From: RUG100 sp050953405 | Lineage (GTDB): Bacteria; Bacillota; Clostridia; Peptostreptococcales; Anaerovoracaceae | NCBI GenBank assembly: GCA_050953405.1 | Contig: JBMNMP010000002.1 | Coordinates: forward strand, 1-64,000 | Direction of reading: 5' to 3' | Length of the DNA: 64,000 bases | Part shown: positions 45,787 to 54,314 of the stretch, piece after piece | Numbering within the stretch: the first letter of the stretch is position 1 | How the letters are laid out: each line of letters begins with the position of its first letter | Position numbers and translations under genes: made by a program | The notes under the pieces: generated by a model | What the model saw: the letters and a program-made list of their open reading frames with translations, nothing else | What the model was told of the DNA's origin: nothing | The model's database searches: none

Positions 45787-46266
45787 ATGAGTAAAAGATT
45801 AGTAGCTTATTTTTCAGCCAGCGGAACGACTGCAAAGCTGGCAAAGAACCTGGCAACGGCGGCCGGCGCCGATCTGCACGAGATCGTACCCGCGATCCCT
45901 TATCAGCCTGCGGATCTCAACTGGATGGACAAGAAAGCCCGCAGCACGATAGAAATGAAGGATCCGGGCTCGCGTCCTCAAATCAGCGGCAAGGTAGATA
46001 ACATGGACGATTATGATGTCATCTTCCTGGGATTCCCGATCTGGTGGTACGTAGCCCCGACGATCATCAACACCTTCCTGGAACAGTATGACCTGTCGGG
46101 AAAGAAGATCATCCTCTTCGCAACTTCCGGCGGCAGCGGATTCGGAATGACGGTGAAAAAGCTGCAGGACAGCTGCCCCGGCGCAGAATTGAGCGAGGGC
46201 AGGGTCATGAGGGGCGGCACCTCGCTGGCCGATCTGAAGTCCTGGGTGGACGGCCTGGACATCTAA
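45787..46266 (+). CDS. Flavodoxin family protein
   Basis: A flavodoxin-like protein of 159 residues with the FMN-phosphate loop AYFSASGTTAKLAKNLA, then FLGFPIWWYVAPTIINTFLE and FATSGGSGFGMTVKKLQ. These are typical of Flavodoxin_4 proteins that carry electrons or act as small FMN reductases. It starts after GGAGGGTAATC, 45 bases after the aldo/keto reductase, and is probably in the same transcript. The two may share an electron path. Confidence 0.88.
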   Translation: MSKRLVAYFSASGTTAKLAKNLATAAGADLHEIVPAIPYQPADLNWMDKKARSTIEMKDPGSRPQISGKVDNMDDYDVIFLGFPIWWYVAPTIINTFLEQYDLSGKKIILFATSGGSGFGMTVKKLQDSCPGAELSEGRVMRGGTSLADLKSWVDGLDI

Positions 46267-46309
46267 AGAAACCTCCTTGTCTTCATGAGGAATTAATATA
46301 GAAAATGTT

Positions 46310-46351
46310 TTAGCATTCTCTATTGACGAGTGCTAATAATGGTGATATAAT
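46310..46351 (+). promoter_or_regulatory. CIRCE element (HrcA operator) overlapping promoter of the DnaJ-type gene
   Basis: TTAGCATTC-N9-GAGTGCTAA (46310-46336) differs from the CIRCE consensus at one base. The promoter TTGACG (46323-46328), a 17-base spacer and TATAAT (46346-46351) overlaps it, so HrcA would block RNA polymerase. hrcA itself is not in the window. Confidence 0.9.
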
Positions 46352-46385
46352 TTATTCGTGAAAATAAGGCAGGGGGTGAACTGAT

Positions 46386-47519
46386 ATGGCAAAGAGAGAC
46401 TATTATGAAGTGCTTGGTCTGAAAAAGGGGGCCAGCGACAAAGATATAAAGTCTGCTTACCGCAAGCTGGCAAAAAAATATCATCCTGACCGCAATCAGG
46501 GTGACAAAGAGGCCGAACAGAAATTCAAGGAGCTGGGCGAGGCGTATGCTGTACTCAGCGATCCGGAAAAGAAGAAAAAATACGATATGTATGGTGCCGA
46601 TTTTGAGAACTTTGAGAAGTACGGCGGTGCCGGACCTCAGGGAGGTTTCTCCGGCGGTTTTCAGAACGGCAATGGATATACCGAATATCACTTTTCGGGA
46701 GACGATATGGGCGACATATTCGACGACCTTTTCGGCGGGATGTTCCACGGAAAAGGCGGCGCAGCGCATAGCGGATTCAATAGTGGAGGTTTCAGCAACG
46801 GTGGATTTGACGGCTTTTCCGGAGGCGGATACAGGCCGGAGAACCTGGATCTCAGAGCAGAGATAACGGTCGGTTTTAATGAGGCGGCATTCGGCTGTGA
46901 CAAGATGATCCAGCTGCAGTCTGCGGATGGCAGCACGGGCACTCAGACTTTGAAGGTGCACATCAAGGCCGGGATTGAAGACGGCAAGACAATGCGTCTC
47001 CGCGGCCGCGGTGCCAGGGGCAGCGACGGCAGGAGCGGCGATCTGCTGGTGACTGTGCATGTGGCCGGTCGTCCGGGCTTTGAGAGAAAAGGTATGGACC
47101 TCTATACGAAGGCCGAGATACCATTCACTACAGCTGTGTTCGGCGGCAAGGCCAAAGTGCAGACTCTTTATGGAGATGTCATGTGCAAGATACCGGCGGG
47201 AACACAGTCGGGAACCAGGATCCGTCTCAAGGGAAAGGGAATAGTGTCCATGAACGATTCCTCAAAACACGGGGACCAGTACGTCACCATTTCCATCAGC
47301 GTACCCACAGATCTGAGTCCGGAAGCCGAACGCAAACTGCGCGAATTCGAAGCGGCCTGCGGCCTGCGGCCTCGGTGGCAGCGGCAGAGTAGCATGAAAA
47401 CAAAAATAAGACCGCTTGCGGCAGTGCTGCAAGCGGTTTTTTACTGCTCAAAAACATTATTTTTTTCTCTGTTGCTGCTTCCAGTCCTTTATCTGCTGCA
47501 GCCTGGTCTTGTACTTTGA
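46386..47519 (+). CDS. DnaJ-type co-chaperone (CbpA-like, no zinc finger) with abnormal C-terminal read-through
   Basis: The J domain (residues 1-70: RDYYEVLGLKKGASDKDIK and the HPD motif in KKYHPDRNQGD) is followed by a Gly/Phe-rich region and the two substrate-binding beta domains. The Cys zinc repeats of DnaJ are missing, as in CbpA. It stimulates DnaK. It is controlled by a CIRCE element. The C-terminus is odd. After REFEAACG the frame crosses a (GCGGCCT)3 repeat, runs through its own terminator and overlaps rarA. With two or four repeat copies it would stop before the terminator, ending GRVA or AAAE. The end at 47519 is therefore doubtful; about 47390 is more likely. Confidence 0.85.
   Translation: MAKRDYYEVLGLKKGASDKDIKSAYRKLAKKYHPDRNQGDKEAEQKFKELGEAYAVLSDPEKKKKYDMYGADFENFEKYGGAGPQGGFSGGFQNGNGYTEYHFSGDDMGDIFDDLFGGMFHGKGGAAHSGFNSGGFSNGGFDGFSGGGYRPENLDLRAEITVGFNEAAFGCDKMIQLQSADGSTGTQTLKVHIKAGIEDGKTMRLRGRGARGSDGRSGDLLVTVHVAGRPGFERKGMDLYTKAEIPFTTAVFGGKAKVQTLYGDVMCKIPAGTQSGTRIRLKGKGIVSMNDSSKHGDQYVTISISVPTDLSPEAERKLREFEAACGLRPRWQRQSSMKTKIRPLAAVLQAVFYCSKTLFFSLLLLPVLYLLQPGLVL
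47352..47372 (+). repeat. Three tandem copies of GCGGCCT near the DnaJ C-terminus
   Basis: Exact 7-base repeats at 47352, 47359 and 47366. Gain or loss of one copy changes the frame and yields a normal stop upstream of the terminator. Confidence 0.85.
47412..47442 (+). terminator. Terminator of the DnaJ-type gene
   Basis: CCGCTTGC pairs with GCAAGCGG, followed by TTTTTT. It lies inside the frame of the extended DnaJ ORF, which argues that the true stop is earlier. Confidence 0.85.
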
Positions 47520-48779
47520 CTCCACGCCCTGCTCCGTGGGCCTGTAGTATTCCCTGCCTTCAAGTGAATCCGGGAGGCACTGCATGTCGGTCAGCTTATC
47601 CTCATAATCGTGGGCATACTTGTATCCTTCGCCGTAGCCGGCGTCCTTCATCAGTCTGGTGGGTGCGTTGCGGATGTTGAGAGGCACGGGTTCCGCCATC
47701 TGCTCAACGGCATCCTCCTTTGCCGTGTCATAAGCCACTTCCATGGCGTTCGATTTAGGCGACATGGACATATAGATCACGGCTTCTGTGAGGTTGACAG
47801 AGCACTCGGGCATACCGATATAATGGCAGGCCTGAAAAGCGGCGACTGCGATCTGCAGGGCTCTGGGATCGGCGAGGCCGATATCCTCACTGGCGAACCT
47901 GATGACCCTGCGGGCCACATACAGAGGATCTTCTCCGGCCTCCAGCATGCGGGCCAGCCAGTAGACAGCGGCGTCCGGATCAGAATTCCGCATCGATTTG
48001 TGCAGGGCGGATATCAGGTTGTAGTGTTCTTCGCCCTGCTTGTCGTAGAGCAGTGATTTCCTGGAGATGCACTGCTCGAGGGTCTCCCTGGTCACCGTGG
48101 TCACGCTTCCTTCGACGTCGCCGTTGAGGACCACCATCTCCAGTGTGGAGAGGGCGGAACGCGCATCGCCGTCAGCAAAGTTGGCTATGAGGGCCAGCAT
48201 ATCGTCGCTGATATTGATCTGCTGACCGGCAAAGCCGCGCTCATCTGTGAGGGCGCGCCGCAGCAGTCCGGTGAGCTCCTCCGTGGTCAGCGGTTTGAGC
48301 ACAAAGACCTTGCAGCGCGAGAGCAGGGCGCCGTTGATCTCAAAGGAAGGATTTTCGGTCGTCGCTCCGATGAGGATGATGCTGCCTTTCTCGACAAAGG
48401 GGAGAAAGGCATCCTGCTGTGCCTTGTTGAAACGGTGTATCTCATCTACGAATATTATGGTATCCTTGCCGAAGGCGTGGTTTGATTCCGCCTGTTTCAT
48501 CACTTCGCGGATCTCTTTGATGCCGCTGGTGACCGCAGAGAAATTGATGAATTCCGCCTGCGTCTGGTTGGCGATCACGTTGGCTATAGTCGTCTTGCCG
48601 ACGCCGGGCGGACCCCAGAAAATCATGGAGCTGATGGAATCGTTCTCTATCAGGCGGCGGAGCACTTTGCCATCGCCCAGAAGATGCTTTTGCCCGACTA
48701 TCTCGTCCATGGACCTGGGGCGCAGCCTCGATGCCAGCGGCTGGGCCGCTTCTTTTTCAAAAAATGTCATCTGTTTCAT
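47457..48779 (-). CDS. rarA: Replication-associated recombination protein A (AAA ATPase)
   Basis: The protein has about 440 residues. An AAA domain (SRLRPRSMDEIVGQKHLLG, Walker A WGPPGVGKTTIANVIA, Walker B IFVDEIHRFNKAQQDAFLP, sensor GATTENPSFEINGALLSR) is followed by the RarA/MgsA C-terminal domain (DPDAAVYWLARMLEAGEDP, IYMSMSPKSNA, KYAHDYEDK). RarA acts at stalled replication forks. ATG 48779 is chosen. The longer frame to 48827 has no site. No ribosome site is visible; a promoter ends 6 bases upstream, so the mRNA is probably leaderless. Confidence 0.93.
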   Translation of the reverse strand: MKQMTFFEKEAAQPLASRLRPRSMDEIVGQKHLLGDGKVLRRLIENDSISSMIFWGPPGVGKTTIANVIANQTQAEFINFSAVTSGIKEIREVMKQAESNHAFGKDTIIFVDEIHRFNKAQQDAFLPFVEKGSIILIGATTENPSFEINGALLSRCKVFVLKPLTTEELTGLLRRALTDERGFAGQQINISDDMLALIANFADGDARSALSTLEMVVLNGDVEGSVTTVTRETLEQCISRKSLLYDKQGEEHYNLISALHKSMRNSDPDAAVYWLARMLEAGEDPLYVARRVIRFASEDIGLADPRALQIAVAAFQACHYIGMPECSVNLTEAVIYMSMSPKSNAMEVAYDTAKEDAVEQMAEPVPLNIRNAPTRLMKDAGYGEGYKYAHDYEDKLTDMQCLPDSLEGREYYRPTEQGVESKYKTRLQQIKDWKQQQRKK

Positions 48780-48785
48780 AGCTAT

Positions 48786-48814
48786 ATAATACAACAAGGA
48801 GCAATAGCATACAA
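48786..48814 (-). promoter_or_regulatory. Promoter of rarA, predicted leaderless
   Basis: On the minus strand TTGTAT, a 17-base spacer and TATTAT, ending 6 bases before the ATG at 48779. Confidence 0.6.
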
Positions 48815-48821
48815 ATAGGGC

Positions 48822-48849
48822 TTGCAATTTTTCCCAATGTGAGTATAAT
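48822..48849 (+). promoter_or_regulatory. Promoter of lon
   Basis: TTGCAA, a 16-base spacer and TATAAT. It is almost back-to-back with the rarA promoter. Confidence 0.6.
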
Positions 48850-48923
48850 ATCTTTTAAATATTAGTGATTGATACATCAAATCGCGGGTAATATATAAAT
48901 AGCTTATTTTTTTTTAATTAGGC

Positions 48924-48950
48924 TTAGCACTCAGCAAAGATGAGTGATAA
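48924..48950 (+). promoter_or_regulatory. CIRCE element (HrcA operator) in the lon leader
   Basis: TTAGCACTC-N9-GAGTGATAA matches the CIRCE consensus except for one base (GAGTGATAA instead of GAGTGCTAA). It lies between the lon promoter and ATG 48967. Confidence 0.85.
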
Positions 48951-48966
48951 CAAAAGGAGGGTAAAA

Positions 48967-51273
48967 ATGATAGTAGCACCAGTTTATAATACAGTAGTAC
49001 TGCCGAATTCAAGGATGTTCCTGCAGCTGGATTATTTCCGCAAGATCGCGGGCACAGATCCGGTGAAGGATGAAAAGGTGATTTTCCTTGTTCTCAAGGA
49101 ACAACAGACCAGAAAGGAAATGACAGAGGATAGCTTCTATCCGATAGGTGTTTCAGGATATATCAGTGAAGTTGATGAAGTCAACGGTTACACGGTGATC
49201 AGGACAGCGGAGAGGGTCAATATCGACAACATTTCCATGAATGAGAACCGCAAGATAGAGCTCAACATCTCCCAGAGACCGGACATTGAAGATATGACTC
49301 CGGAGGAAGATGCGGAAAAACTCAAGAAGATGAAGGCCGAGCTTTCGAATTTTGTAGCCAATTATCAGTGGGGGCCGGCAGCCCGCAGCTATATCCAGCA
49401 GTGGAAATCTGTCAGCGAGGTCTGCACAGCGCTTTCGTTCTGGATGACGGCCGCCTCGGCTGAGGACAAGTATGCACTGCTGGCTGAGGACAGCCGCAAA
49501 GAGCGTACTCAGCTGATGGAGAGCATGGTCTATGAATACATAGAGATGACGAGGCTCACAAACGAGGCTGAATCGGAACAGGAAGAAGACAATAAAAAAT
49601 TGTACCGCAAGGCGGCCATCAAAAAGCAGATGGATTATCTGCAGAAAGAAATGGACGAGCTGGATCCGGACAGTGTTTCCGATGCCAGAAAGTTCGAACT
49701 GGCAATCGATGATGCCGGCATGAACGAGACCGCGGAGAAGGAAGCCAGAAAGGTTCTCAACCGCCTGAAGCAGGACGGCCAGAACAGCGCCGAATCAGGC
49801 ATGCTCTACGATTATCTCGATTTCGTGACCACACTGTCATGGAAGAAGGAAGAAGCTGAAAACATCGATATTTCAAAGGCCGAGCAGATCCTGGACGAGG
49901 ATCACTTCGGATTGAAGAAGGTCAAGAGAAGGATAATACAGCAGATCGCGGTGATGAACCTGCAGCGCAAACAGTCGGGTTCGATCCTCTGCTTTGTGGG
50001 AGCGCCGGGCACCGGCAAGACCAGCATCGGCAAGAGCATCGCGAAGGCACTGAACAGAGAATATGTAAGGGTCAGCCTGGGCGGAGTACGCGACGAAGCC
50101 GACATCAGGGGCCACAGGCGCACATACATCGGCGCTATGCCGGGGCGCATCATGGACGGCATCCACAAGAGCGGAGTCAGCAATCCGGTAATGGTACTCG
50201 ATGAGGTCGACAAGCTGTCGATGTCATACAACGGCGATCCCGCCAGCGCACTGCTGGAGGTGCTCGATCCGGAGCAGAACAATACATTCACTGACCACTA
50301 CATGAACGTTCCTTACGATCTTTCAGATGTAATGTTCATCTGTACAGCAAACACTCTGGACACCATTCCGGAGCCGCTGCTCAACCGTATGGAAGTGATC
50401 CAGTTCCCGGGCTACACGGCTACAGACAAGTATCAGATAGCGACCAGACATCTGCTGCCGAAGGCTATGAAGTCTGCCGGCATCAAGGAAGGTCAGCTGG
50501 AGATAGGTGAAGAAACACTGCGTACGATCATAGATGACTACACAATGGAAGCCGGGGTCCGCGGTCTCAAGAAGAGGATAGACACCCTGTGCAGGGTAGC
50601 CGCTGTGGAGATAGTTCGCGACGAGAACAGCAAGGTATTTGTCAAACCGGAAGACCTGCGCGAGTATCTGGATATGAGACCGATAACTCACGAGCACGTG
50701 CTTGCCAAAAAGAAGCCCGGCGTGGTCACCGGACTCGCCTGGACACAGGCGGGCGGCGAGATACTGTTCATCGAGACACTGTTCACCAAGGGCTCCGGGA
50801 AGACCATCATCACTGGTCAGCTGGGAGATGTAATGAAGGAATCTGTAGAGATAGCAGTCAGCCTGGTAAAGGCGATGTTCCCGGAGAAAGCCGGAGTATT
50901 CAAGGACAACGACTTGCACGTCCACGTACCTGCAGGTGCAGTTCCCAAGGACGGCCCGTCGGCAGGCATCACGCTGACCACGGCCATAGCCAGCCTGGTG
51001 ACCGGAAACGCAGTCAGTCCGGAGTTTGCGATGACAGGCGAAGTATCCCTGAGAGGCGTGGTCACTCCAATCGGAGGGCTGCCTGAGAAGCTGATGGCAG
51101 CTCAGAGAGCGGGAGTGAAGACCGTGTTCATACCGAAGGACAATGAAGACGACCTCAAGGATGTTGACGATGAAGTAAAAGAAAAGTTGCACATCATCCC
51201 GGTATCCGAAGTTGCCGATGTACTGGAACAGACAAAAGTGATCGACGACAGAAACCTGCTGCAGAGTGCATGA
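48967..51273 (+). CDS. lon: ATP-dependent Lon protease
   Basis: The 768-residue protein has a substrate-recognition N-domain, a long coiled region (KKLYRKAAIKKQMDYLQKEM), the AAA+ domain (Walker A GAPGTGKTS near 344, Walker B VMVLDEVDKLS near 409) and the S16 protease domain. The catalytic Ser is in PKDGPSAGITL (about 664) and the catalytic Lys in IGGLPEKLMAAQRAGVK (about 707). It degrades damaged or regulatory proteins. ATG 48967 follows AAAGGAGG. An earlier ATG at 48940 lies inside the CIRCE element and is unlikely. A CIRCE element in the leader implies control by HrcA. Confidence 0.95.
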   Translation: MIVAPVYNTVVLPNSRMFLQLDYFRKIAGTDPVKDEKVIFLVLKEQQTRKEMTEDSFYPIGVSGYISEVDEVNGYTVIRTAERVNIDNISMNENRKIELNISQRPDIEDMTPEEDAEKLKKMKAELSNFVANYQWGPAARSYIQQWKSVSEVCTALSFWMTAASAEDKYALLAEDSRKERTQLMESMVYEYIEMTRLTNEAESEQEEDNKKLYRKAAIKKQMDYLQKEMDELDPDSVSDARKFELAIDDAGMNETAEKEARKVLNRLKQDGQNSAESGMLYDYLDFVTTLSWKKEEAENIDISKAEQILDEDHFGLKKVKRRIIQQIAVMNLQRKQSGSILCFVGAPGTGKTSIGKSIAKALNREYVRVSLGGVRDEADIRGHRRTYIGAMPGRIMDGIHKSGVSNPVMVLDEVDKLSMSYNGDPASALLEVLDPEQNNTFTDHYMNVPYDLSDVMFICTANTLDTIPEPLLNRMEVIQFPGYTATDKYQIATRHLLPKAMKSAGIKEGQLEIGEETLRTIIDDYTMEAGVRGLKKRIDTLCRVAAVEIVRDENSKVFVKPEDLREYLDMRPITHEHVLAKKKPGVVTGLAWTQAGGEILFIETLFTKGSGKTIITGQLGDVMKESVEIAVSLVKAMFPEKAGVFKDNDLHVHVPAGAVPKDGPSAGITLTTAIASLVTGNAVSPEFAMTGEVSLRGVVTPIGGLPEKLMAAQRAGVKTVFIPKDNEDDLKDVDDEVKEKLHIIPVSEVADVLEQTKVIDDRNLLQSA

Positions 51274-51293
51274 AAGTAAATAGCTGAATAAGA

Positions 51294-51336
51294 GCGGAAA
51301 AAGAGACTTTGAAAGAGTCTCTTTTTCGCTTATAAT
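51294..51336 (+). terminator. lon terminator overlapping the promoter of the alcohol dehydrogenase gene
   Basis: GCGGAAAAAGAGACT pairs with AGTCTCTTTTTCGC. Within the same bases TTGAAA (51309-51314), a 16-base spacer and TATAAT (51331-51336) could serve as promoter for the next gene. Confidence 0.75.
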
Positions 51337-51365
51337 GATTACATCTGATCAAGGAGGTAATCGAT

Positions 51366-52541
51366 ATGGATAGCTATAAATGGTTCGCTCCCACAAGGGT
51401 GCTGTTCGGAAGCGGGATGCTCGGCAGGCTGCACAAGCAGAAAATGCCGGGCAGGAAGGCGCTGCTGGTGATATCGAATGGAAAATCAGCCAGAACGAAC
51501 GGTGCGCTGGAGAAGACGGTTGACGAGCTGGAAAAAGCGGGCGTGGAGTACGTCCTCTTTGATAAGGTCAGCTCGAACCCTGTCAAGTCTGTTGTTGAAG
51601 AGGGCGCACAGGCAGTCCGGGACCAGGGCTGTGATTTTGTCGTCGCCCTGGGCGGCGGCAGTGTGATGGACAGCGCCAAGGTGATCGCGATGTTCGCGCC
51701 GCAGCCGGGCGATCTCTGGGATTATGCGGGCGGCGCCACAGGAAAGCGCCAAAGACTGGTGGAACCGGTACTGCCCTGGGTCGCCATCACTACGTCAGCG
51801 GGCACCGGTTCGGAGGTCGACAATGCGGGCGTGATCACAAAGCCTGAGACGAACGAGAAGATAGGTATCGGGGGCTATGAAAGCATGTTTGCGAAAATCG
51901 CGGTAGTCGATCCGGAACTGATGAAGACAGTACCGCCGCAGTATACAGCTTACCAGGGATTCGATGCACTCTTCCACAGCATCGAAGGCTACATCGCCAA
52001 TGTACACAATTTTATGGGTGATATGATCGAACTGGAAGCCATCAGGAACATAGCAAAATACCTGCCGCGTGCGGTAAAGGACGGCAGCGACATGGAAGCC
52101 AGAGAACACGTGGCTTTTGCAAATACGATGTCCGGATATTCCATGGTGGTCTCCGCCTGTATCGGCGAGCATTCCATGGAGCACGCCATGAGCGCGTTTC
52201 ACAAAGGGCTGCCGCATGGTGCCGGACTGATCATGATTTCGGTCGCCTATTTCAGATTCTGGATCGAAAAGCATGTCTGCGATGAAAGGTTCATCGATAT
52301 GGCAAGGGCCATGGGCAAAGAAGATGCGGACAGGCCGGAGGACTTCATTGACGCGCTGCAGCAGCTGCAGAAGGACTGCGGTGTGGACGATCTGAAGATG
52401 TCCGATTACGGCATCCGGAAGGAGGAGTGCCTGGACATGGCCGTGAACGCCATGGATACCATGATGATGCTCTTCAAGTGCGATCCGGGCGAGATGACCG
52501 TGGAGGAATGTGCGCAGGTATTCGAAAAAGCTTATCGCTAG
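51366..52541 (+). CDS. Iron-containing alcohol dehydrogenase
   Basis: The 391-residue protein belongs to the group III (Fe-ADH) family, near the butanol dehydrogenases. It has the NAD(P) motif ALGGGSVMDSAK and TTSAGTGSEVDN, and metal ligands in GFDALFHSIEGY, GEHSMEHAMSAF and GLPHGAGL. It reduces aldehydes to alcohols, or the reverse, with NAD(P)H in fermentation. The start follows AAGGAGG. It appears to be a single-gene unit between two terminators. Confidence 0.92.
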   Translation: MDSYKWFAPTRVLFGSGMLGRLHKQKMPGRKALLVISNGKSARTNGALEKTVDELEKAGVEYVLFDKVSSNPVKSVVEEGAQAVRDQGCDFVVALGGGSVMDSAKVIAMFAPQPGDLWDYAGGATGKRQRLVEPVLPWVAITTSAGTGSEVDNAGVITKPETNEKIGIGGYESMFAKIAVVDPELMKTVPPQYTAYQGFDALFHSIEGYIANVHNFMGDMIELEAIRNIAKYLPRAVKDGSDMEAREHVAFANTMSGYSMVVSACIGEHSMEHAMSAFHKGLPHGAGLIMISVAYFRFWIEKHVCDERFIDMARAMGKEDADRPEDFIDALQQLQKDCGVDDLKMSDYGIRKEECLDMAVNAMDTMMMLFKCDPGEMTVEECAQVFEKAYR

Positions 52542-52565
52542 AACATAAAAATATAATTTTCTCAA

Positions 52566-52591
52566 AGACGCCTTCCGTAGGCGTCTTTTTT
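52566..52591 (+). terminator. Terminator after the alcohol dehydrogenase
   Basis: AGACGCCT pairs with AGGCGTCT around TCCGT, followed by a T run. Confidence 0.85.
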
Positions 52592-52720
52592 GTTGACTGA
52601 CAGCTGTTATCGATGGACAGGGGCCATAAATCATTAAAAAAATGACGAAGATGTTGCTGTAACCGGTTTTTTATGGTAAATTTGATACATTGTGTATTTT
52701 TTTTAAAGGATGGTTAAACG

Positions 52721-54247
52721 ATGGAAAGCAGCGGAATAATAATTGTTATTACTATAATAGTCTATCTTGCATTCATGATAGGGATAGGCGATTATTTTTC
52801 AAGGGAAAACAGGTCGACAGACGACTTTTATCTCGGAGGACGCCAGTTAGGGCCTTTCGTGACCGCAATGAGCGCCGAGGCATCTGATATGTCCAGCTGG
52901 CTGCTGATGGGATTGCCCGGTGTAGCCCTGGCGGGTCTCGTGGGTATGACGGGCACCTTTGCAGAAGCTTTGTGGACGGCAGTAGGTCTGGCGATAGGAA
53001 CATATATCAACTGGCTCATAGTAGCCAAGAGGCTTCGTATATATTCGGAGCACATCGATGCGTTCACAATACCTGATTTCTTTTCCAACAGATATAAGGA
53101 CAAGAGCGGCGTCATCGTGGTCGTGGCCGCGGTGATCATAATCGTATTTTTCGTGCCCTACACCGCATCGGGATTCGCCAGTGTGGGCAAGCTGTTCAAC
53201 AACCTCTTCGGAATCGATTACCACGTAGCCATGGTGGTCGGAGCGCTGGTTATCGCGACTTATACAGTCCTCGGAGGATTCCTGGCGGCTTCGACAACGG
53301 ACTTCGTTCAGAGCATCATTATGACGATCGCGCTGATCGTGGTTCTCTGGTTCGGTATCAGCACAGTAGGCGGCATGGAAAAAGTCACTGCAGCGACAGC
53401 AGATGTCAGCGGCTATTTCAACCTGACGGGGCCGAATCATGAATACGGGGCCATCAGCATTGCATCGAACATGGCCTGGGGTCTGGGATATTTCGGAATG
53501 CCTCACATCCTGCTGCGTTTCATGGCGATAAACGATAACAGGAAATTAAAGCTTTCCCGTCGTATCGCTTCAGTCTGGGTAGTTATCTCGATGGCGATCG
53601 CGATCTTCATCGGCGTGATGGGATATTCATTCGCCAAGTCAAAAGGGCTGCTCGGCGGAAACTTTGACCCCGAGAGGATCATCGTATATATCTCCTCTGC
53701 ACTGAGCCATGTGAACCCGTTCACAGCAGTGCTGGCAGGTTTGATCGTATCCGGGATGCTGGCAGCTATCATGTCCACTTCGGACTCGCAGATGCTGGCA
53801 GCTGCTTCCAGTGTATCCGAAAACATAATCAGCAGGTTCTTCGACAAGAGCAGAGACAGCTTCAGACAGATGCTGTTCGCCAGAGGAACAGTACTGGTGA
53901 TAACTGTGATCAGCATTATGTTCGCCTGGAATCAGAACAGCTCGGTGTTCAGGATAGTATCCTTTGCCTGGGCAGGATTCGGAGCGTCCTTCGGACCCCT
54001 GATGCTCTTCTCTCTATTCTGGAAGCGCACCAACAGACAGGGTGCCATCGCCGGCATTATATCAGGCGGAGCCATGGTGTTCATCTGGAAGTTCGGTATC
54101 GCCAAGCTCGGCGGCATCTGGGCTATTTATGAACTGCTGCCGGCGTTCATTGTCGGATGCATCGCTATCGTGGTCGTCAGTCTCCTGACTTCAAAGCCGG
54201 AGAAGGCGGTCGTCGAAGATTTTGAAGAAGTCAAAAAAGCCGTGTAA
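52721..54247 (+). CDS. putP: Sodium/proline symporter
   Basis: A 508-residue SSS-family transporter with about 13 helices. Conserved PutP regions are present: STDDFYLGGRQLGPFVTAM, SAEASDMSSWLLMGLPG with Na+-site residues, FTIPDFFSNRY and AAIMSTSDSQMLAAASS. It takes up proline with Na+. The start follows AAAGGATGG. The gene is monocistronic, with a terminator whose stem includes the stop codon. Confidence 0.9.
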   Translation: MESSGIIIVITIIVYLAFMIGIGDYFSRENRSTDDFYLGGRQLGPFVTAMSAEASDMSSWLLMGLPGVALAGLVGMTGTFAEALWTAVGLAIGTYINWLIVAKRLRIYSEHIDAFTIPDFFSNRYKDKSGVIVVVAAVIIIVFFVPYTASGFASVGKLFNNLFGIDYHVAMVVGALVIATYTVLGGFLAASTTDFVQSIIMTIALIVVLWFGISTVGGMEKVTAATADVSGYFNLTGPNHEYGAISIASNMAWGLGYFGMPHILLRFMAINDNRKLKLSRRIASVWVVISMAIAIFIGVMGYSFAKSKGLLGGNFDPERIIVYISSALSHVNPFTAVLAGLIVSGMLAAIMSTSDSQMLAAASSVSENIISRFFDKSRDSFRQMLFARGTVLVITVISIMFAWNQNSSVFRIVSFAWAGFGASFGPLMLFSLFWKRTNRQGAIAGIISGGAMVFIWKFGIAKLGGIWAIYELLPAFIVGCIAIVVVSLLTSKPEKAVVEDFEEVKKAV

Positions 54248-54259
54248 GCGGCTTTTTTT
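54233..54259 (+). terminator. Terminator of putP
   Basis: AAAAAAGCCG pairs with CGGCTTTTTT, with the stop codon in the loop. Confidence 0.8.
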
Positions 54260-54279
54260 CTGTTTTCACATCTGCAGAA

Positions 54280-54308
54280 TGGAAATCTTGCGGCAGATGT
54301 GTTAAAGT
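54280..54308 (+). promoter_or_regulatory. Weak promoter near the first subtilase gene, possibly leaderless
   Basis: TGGAAA, a 17-base spacer and TAAAGT end 6 bases before ATG 54315. No ribosome site is seen. Confidence 0.35.
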
Positions 54309-54314
54309 ATGGTC

